From Candidatus Brevundimonas phytovorans (GTDB taxonomy: Bacteria > Pseudomonadota > Alphaproteobacteria > Caulobacterales > Caulobacteraceae), in contig CP119309.1 of assembly GCA_029203145.1 (NCBI GenBank), positions 1,079,001 through 1,143,000 of the forward strand: a DNA stretch of 64,000 nucleotides, in the 5' to 3' direction. Made by a program: the position numbers and the translations under genes. Shown here piece by piece: positions 60,417 to 64,000 of the stretch (position 1 is its first letter; each line of letters opens with the position of its first letter). The notes below the pieces were generated by a model. The model ran no database searches. It had not been told where the DNA came from and was given only the letters and a program-made list of their open reading frames with translations.

Positions 60417-61892
60417 ATGAAAATCGAGTTCGTCGCTTCCCCCAGCGCCGCTCAAATCCTTGCCGTCCTGGTCCATGACGGCCGGGTGCTGGCTGGCACG
60501 GGCTCGGCCCTGGACGCCGCCGCCTCGGGCGCTCTCAGCAAGGCGATGGGCAACAGCCGCTTCACCGGCGCCCCCAACAGCCACCTGACCGTGGCGGCCC
60601 CGGCCGGCGTCGACGCCAACGCGGTGCTGCTGGTCGGCGCAGGTGCGGCGGACAAGTTTGACGATCTGGCGGTCGAGACCGCTGCGGCCGCCGCCTATCA
60701 CGCCGCCAAGCTGTCAGGCGCGGAAGTCCTGACCATCGACGCCGCCCACCTGTCGGCGGAACAGGCCGCCCGCGTCGGCTTCGCCGTGCGTCTGGCCGCC
60801 TATCGCTTCGCCAAATATCTGACCAAGCAGAAGGCCGACAAGATTCCGTCGGTGACGACCGTGCGCGTCGTCACCGCGGACGCCGCCGCCGCCGAGGCCG
60901 CCTTCCAGCCGCTGTCGGCCGTGGCCGACGCCGTCCTGTTCTCGCGCGATCTGGTCTCGGAGCCGGCCAACGTCCTCTACCCGGCCGAGTTCGCGCGCCG
61001 CGTGAAAGAGCTGGAAGCCCTGGGCGCCACGGTCGAGATTCTGGGCGAAGCCGAGATGGAAAAGCTGGGCATGCACACCCTGCTGGGCGTCGGCTTGGGC
61101 TCGGAGCGTGAAAGCCAGCTGGCCGTTATCCAGTGGAACGGCGGCAAGGCGGGCGAGGCCCCCATCGCCTTCGTCGGCAAGGGCGTCTGCTTCGACACCG
61201 GCGGCATCAGCCTGAAGCCGGCCGACGGCATGGAAGAGATGAAGTGGGACATGGGCGGCGCCGCCGCTGTGGCCGGCCTGATGCACGCCCTGGCGGGCCG
61301 CAAGGCCAAGGTCAATGTGGTCGGCGTCCTCGGCCTGGTCGAGAACATGCCTGACGGCAAGGCCCAGCGTCCGGGCGACGTGGTCGTGTCCATGTCGGGC
61401 CAGACGGTTGAAGTCCTGAACACCGACGCCGAAGGCCGCCTCGTTCTGGCCGATGCGCTCTGGTACACGCAGGAGCGCTTCAAGCCGAAATTCATGATCG
61501 ACCTGGCCACCCTGACGGGCGCCATCATCATCTCGCTGGGTCTGGAATACGCCGGCGTCTTCTCGAACAACGACGACCTGGCCAACGGCATCCTGGCCGC
61601 CGGTCCCAAGGTCGGCGAGAACGTCTGGCGCCTGCCGATCCCGGCGGCCTACGAGCGTCACATCGACAGCCCGATCGCCGATGTGAAGAACACCGGCAAC
61701 GGCCGCGCCGGGGGCTCGATCACCGCCGCCCTGTTCCTGCAACGCTTCACCAACGGCGTGCCGTGGGCGCACATCGACATCGCCTCGACCGCCTGGGTCA
61801 AGGACAGCCGCAACCCGACCGTGCCGGACGGCGCCGTGGGCTATGGCGTGCGTCTGCTGGACCGCATGGTCGCTGACAAATACGAAGCCTGA
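60417..61892 (+). CDS. pepA: Leucyl aminopeptidase (PepA, M17)
   Basis: A 491-residue cytosolic metallo-aminopeptidase. The catalytic region shows VGKGVCFDTGGISLKPADGMEEMKWDMGGAAAVAG and the family signature NTDAEGRLVLADALWY; the two metal sites use Lys, Asp and Glu there. The N-terminal macro-like domain covers about 1-160. In some species PepA also binds DNA. Gene order pepA-holC is conserved widely. Confidence 0.96.
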   Translation: MKIEFVASPSAAQILAVLVHDGRVLAGTGSALDAAASGALSKAMGNSRFTGAPNSHLTVAAPAGVDANAVLLVGAGAADKFDDLAVETAAAAAYHAAKLSGAEVLTIDAAHLSAEQAARVGFAVRLAAYRFAKYLTKQKADKIPSVTTVRVVTADAAAAEAAFQPLSAVADAVLFSRDLVSEPANVLYPAEFARRVKELEALGATVEILGEAEMEKLGMHTLLGVGLGSERESQLAVIQWNGGKAGEAPIAFVGKGVCFDTGGISLKPADGMEEMKWDMGGAAAVAGLMHALAGRKAKVNVVGVLGLVENMPDGKAQRPGDVVVSMSGQTVEVLNTDAEGRLVLADALWYTQERFKPKFMIDLATLTGAIIISLGLEYAGVFSNNDDLANGILAAGPKVGENVWRLPIPAAYERHIDSPIADVKNTGNGRAGGSITAALFLQRFTNGVPWAHIDIASTAWVKDSRNPTVPDGAVGYGVRLLDRMVADKYEA

Positions 61893-61919
61893 TCCGACGT
61901 TTTCAGAGGGTAGGGCCGG

Positions 61920-62381
61920 GTGTCTGACGCAAAGCCGGAAATCTGGTTCTACCACCTGGAGCGCTCGACGCTGGATCAGGTGCTGCCGGGCCTGCTGGAG
62001 AAGACCCTCCAGCGGGGCTGGCGCGCCCTTGTGCGCGGGGCGGTTGCGCATCGCCTCGACGACATCGACGAGCACCTGTGGACCTGGCGCGCCGACAGCT
62101 TCCTGCCGCATGGCCTGGCCTCAGAGGCGCACGCCGTTCGCCAGCCCATCCTTCTGTCCGAATCGGGCGAGAACCTGAATGGTGCTCAGGCGCTGTTCAT
62201 CGTGGATGAGTCAGAGCTGGGGGCCACGGAAGGGTACGAGCGGTGCTTCATCATTTTCGACGGTCGAAACGAACAGGCGTTGCAGCAGGCGCGCGAACGC
62301 TGGCGCACGCTGAAGGCGGTCGGCGCCAATCTGGCCTATTGGAAGCAGACGGACGAGGGGCGCTGGGAAAAGGCGGCCTGA
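61920..62381 (+). CDS. holC: DNA polymerase III subunit chi
   Basis: A 153-residue chi subunit linking the clamp loader to single-strand binding protein. It has EIWFYHLERSTLDQVLPGLLEKTLQRGWRALV, DEHLWTWRADSFLPHGLA and ALFIVDESELG. The start is GTG at 61920. Length and motifs match the family. The next gene overlaps its end or starts within it. Confidence 0.93.
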   Translation: MSDAKPEIWFYHLERSTLDQVLPGLLEKTLQRGWRALVRGAVAHRLDDIDEHLWTWRADSFLPHGLASEAHAVRQPILLSESGENLNGAQALFIVDESELGATEGYERCFIIFDGRNEQALQQARERWRTLKAVGANLAYWKQTDEGRWEKAA

Positions 62382-62716
62382 TCGTCTCTCTTGCCGCCTT
62401 GGGGCTGCTGGCGGTCGCCGGCTGCTCATCCTCGTCGCCCACGACGCGCGCCTCCGCACCCAGCATGGTCGAGCAGGCCCGGCAGAGCCAGCCGGTCGGC
62501 ACGCGCATGCCGCAAGGCGAGGCCGATATGTGCAAGGCGGGAGATCTGCAATGGCTGGTCGGGAAACCACGCACCGAGATACCCGTTCCGGTGGATGTGG
62601 TGAACCGCAGGGTGGTCTGCACCACCTGTCCCGTCACTGAAGACTATTCGCCTTACCGATTGAATATATTCTACAATCAGCAAACCGGCATCGTCGAGCG
62701 CGTGAGCTGCGGCTAG
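62339..62716 (+). CDS. I78-like small lipoprotein, tandem copy 1
   Basis: A 125-residue lipoprotein (LLAVAGC) related to the two genes after it. The mature part is MCKAGDLQWLVGKPRTEIP, VCTTCPVTEDY, RLNIFYNQQTGIVERVSCG. The spacing and final Cys-Gly match the I78 (potato-inhibitor-like) family, but a CxxC replaces the usual loop. No ATG fits. TTG at 62339 gives a signal with basic residues but overlaps holC by 43 bases. CTG at 62378 (CTGA overlap) is the alternative. The start is uncertain. Confidence 0.7.
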   Translation: MEADGRGALGKGGLIVSLAALGLLAVAGCSSSSPTTRASAPSMVEQARQSQPVGTRMPQGEADMCKAGDLQWLVGKPRTEIPVPVDVVNRRVVCTTCPVTEDYSPYRLNIFYNQQTGIVERVSCG

Positions 62717-62735
62717 GTCGAACAGGAGAGACGCC

Positions 62736-63023
62736 ATGAAGACGATTCTGATGCTGACGGCCTTTGCGGGCGCTGTGGCGCTGTCCGCCTGCGCGCCGGG
62801 CATGACCGCGCCGGGCGGCGAGCCGACGCCGGTGATGTGCAAGGCCGGCGACTATCAGGAGTATGTGGGGCGTAACCGCTCTGCCATTCCGACCGCGCCC
62901 GCCGGCCGCATCTTCCGTGTCCTGTGCAGCAGCTGCGCCGCCACCATGGACTATCGCGATAACCGCGTGACCTTCACCTATGACGACACCACCAATGTCG
63001 TGACGCGCGTTTCGTGCGGATAA
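62736..63023 (+). CDS. I78-like small lipoprotein, tandem copy 2
   Basis: A 95-residue lipoprotein (LTAFAGAVALSAC, Cys18). The mature part includes VMCKAGDYQEYVGRNRSAIP, VLCSSCAATMDY and VTRVSCG. It shares the four-cysteine pattern and terminal Cys-Gly of its neighbours. A good Shine-Dalgarno (aggaga) precedes the ATG. I78 proteins inhibit serine proteases; inhibition here is inference. Confidence 0.82.
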   Translation: MKTILMLTAFAGAVALSACAPGMTAPGGEPTPVMCKAGDYQEYVGRNRSAIPTAPAGRIFRVLCSSCAATMDYRDNRVTFTYDDTTNVVTRVSCG

Positions 63024-63295
63024 GGGCCTTGCCAATCCTGGGGGCGGCTTTGGTCGCCCTCGGGGCCTGCGCCCCGGTCACGACGGCTGAGCCGGTCGAT
63101 CAGGCCCAGCGTTGCGATCCGGCGGCGGGCCAGTCGCTGATCGGCAGCCATGTCGGGGCGGTGGATTTTGCTTCCAACGCCAATGTCCGCATCATCTGCA
63201 CGACCTGCCCGGCGACGATGGATTACCAGGCGGAGCGGACCAATATCCGCTTCAACGACAAGACCGGCATCATCGAAAAGGTCGACTGCGGCTGA
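63014..63295 (+). CDS. I78-like small lipoprotein, tandem copy 3
   Basis: A 93-residue lipoprotein (LGAALVALGAC, Cys19). It starts at a GTG that overlaps the previous gene by ten bases. The mature part shows RCDPAAGQSLIGSHVGAVD, IICTTCPATMDY and NIRFNDKTGIIEKVDCG, the clearest I78 resemblance of the three. It is the last gene of the pepA-holC run before the convergent DUF2164 gene. Confidence 0.82.
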   Translation: MRIRALPILGAALVALGACAPVTTAEPVDQAQRCDPAAGQSLIGSHVGAVDFASNANVRIICTTCPATMDYQAERTNIRFNDKTGIIEKVDCG

Positions 63296-63333
63296 TCCGC
63301 TTACAAGTCTGAATGACGCCAAGCGGGGCGGGT

Positions 63334-63591
63334 CTAGCGGCCCGTCCCGCTTTCGCGTTCCAGAGCGTAGATGGCGTCGGCGATGTCCTCGGCCTTGGCC
63401 GTGACTACGGCCTGGGCGTCGGCCAAGCCTCGATTGTAGAACCAGCCGCCGATCTGACCGCCGAAGAATTCCAGCACCATCTCGGCCTGAAGCTGGCTGA
63501 TGTCCTGATCCAGCTCCTTGCAGAAGAAGTCGCGGATGCGGCCGCCGATGGCGGTGCGCTCCTCCTTGGTGAACTGGATCGGCTTGCTCAT
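63334..63591 (-). CDS. DUF2164 family protein
   Basis: An 85-residue protein matching DUF2164: IQFTKEERTAIGGRIRDFFCKELDQDISQLQAEMVLEFFGGQIGGWFYNRGLADA. The family has no known function. Its ATG shares one base with the ABC-F stop (TGATG), so it is cotranslated with the upstream gene. Confidence 0.88.
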   Translation of the reverse strand: MSKPIQFTKEERTAIGGRIRDFFCKELDQDISQLQAEMVLEFFGGQIGGWFYNRGLADAQAVVTAKAEDIADAIYALERESGTGR

Positions 63592-64000
63592 CAGGACACG
63601 GCGGCCAGAGCTTCTTCGGCCTCCATCCAGGCGGCCTCGGCGGCCTCCAGATCGGACTGGGTCTTGGCGCGGGCGCGCGTCAAGCCTTCCAGCGCCTTCG
63701 GGTTCGACACAGCGGCGTTGGCCAGGTCGTCGTCGATGCGGCCGACCTCGGCGGCCAGGGCGGCCATGCGTTCTTCGGCTTTCTTCACCGCATGACGCAG
63801 GGTCGAGGGCGACGGTCCTGATTTCTTGTCGTTTTTCTTCTTTCCGCTCTGCGAGGGGGCGGCGGCGACGGCCTCGTCCTTGATCTGGGTTGGTTTGACG
63901 GCTGCGGCCTTGGCGCGGTCGAGGACGAACTTCTGATAGTCGTCCATGTCGCCGTCATAGGGCTTCACCGTGCCGTCGGCGGCCAGCCACAGGCGGTCTG
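63591..64000 (-). CDS. ABC-F family ATPase, C-terminal part, cut by the window edge
   Basis: The last ~135 residues of an ABC-F protein are present; the gene enters from beyond 64000. Frame and motif DRLWLAADGTV-KPYDGDMDDYQKFVL mark the end of the second ABC domain. A Lys-rich linker and a C-terminal coiled-coil domain follow (LRHAVKKAEERMAALAAEVGRIDDDL; AEAAWMEAEEAL), as in Uup-type members. ATP-binding motifs lie outside the window. Confidence 0.85.
   Translation of the reverse strand, partial: DRLWLAADGTVKPYDGDMDDYQKFVLDRAKAAAVKPTQIKDEAVAAAPSQSGKKKNDKKSGPSPSTLRHAVKKAEERMAALAAEVGRIDDDLANAAVSNPKALEGLTRARAKTQSDLEAAEAAWMEAEEALAAVS

Overview
The window reads as chromosomal DNA of a high-GC alphaproteobacterium of the order Caulobacterales, most likely Brevundimonas or a close relative. 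This is inferred from gene content, codon use and gene order (fabD-fabG-acpP-fabF-mltG-yicC-gmk; ksgA-pdxA-surA-lptD-lptG-lptF next to pepA-holC), from the abundance of TonB-dependent receptors, and from dense GC-rich palindromic intergenic elements. No rRNA, tRNA, CRISPR array, prophage or transposase was seen.

Layout. 1-5.3 kb: the end of a frame-disrupted gene, then a 1634-residue autotransporter adhesin with five near-identical 270-bp repeats. 5.7-8 kb: a kinase-like phosphotransferase and an acyl-CoA dehydrogenase with overlapping ends. 8.1-14.3 kb: a TonB receptor, a PhoD phosphatase, a TetR regulator and an M24 peptidase. 14.4-17.7 kb: a short Hsp70-like protein, a GST, an ArsC-like protein, a DUF2188 protein and a membrane protein. 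17.9-20.6 kb: two tandem copies of a three-gene cassette (DUF6249-type membrane protein, ECF sigma factor, small membrane protein). 20.7-24.7 kb: a YfgM-like TPR protein, bamB and der.

24.7-31.6 kb, mostly on the minus strand: radA, cvpA, purF, a VOC protein, an SDR and an O-antigen ligase-like protein. 31.6-41.1 kb: rpsF-rpsR-rplI, a TonB receptor overlapping a Tat-exported DOPA-dioxygenase-like gene, a Rap1a/Tai-like protein, dnaB, two orphan lipoproteins and alr. 41.3-49.5 kb on the plus strand: an Nramp-type transporter, then fabD-fabG-acpP-fabF-mltG-yicC-gmk. 49.8-60.3 kb on the minus strand: an L,D-transpeptidase, an aminotransferase, ksgA, pdxA, surA, lptD, lptG and lptF. 60.4-64 kb: pepA, holC, three tandem I78-like lipoproteins, then DUF2164 and the 3' end of an ABC-F gene on the minus strand.

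Much of the window serves envelope construction: fatty acids (fab), LPS export (lptDFG), outer-membrane protein assembly (bamB, surA), O-antigen (ligase-like) and peptidoglycan (alr, mltG, L,D-transpeptidase). These sit beside replication and translation genes (dnaB, holC, radA, der, rpsF, rpsR, rplI, ksgA). The most unusual items are the duplicated sigma cassette, the CxxC-bearing I78-like lipoprotein trio, the TonB receptor/DOPA dioxygenase pair with a possible leader ORF, the higher-order repeat structure in the adhesin, and several intergenic elements with long inverted repeats.
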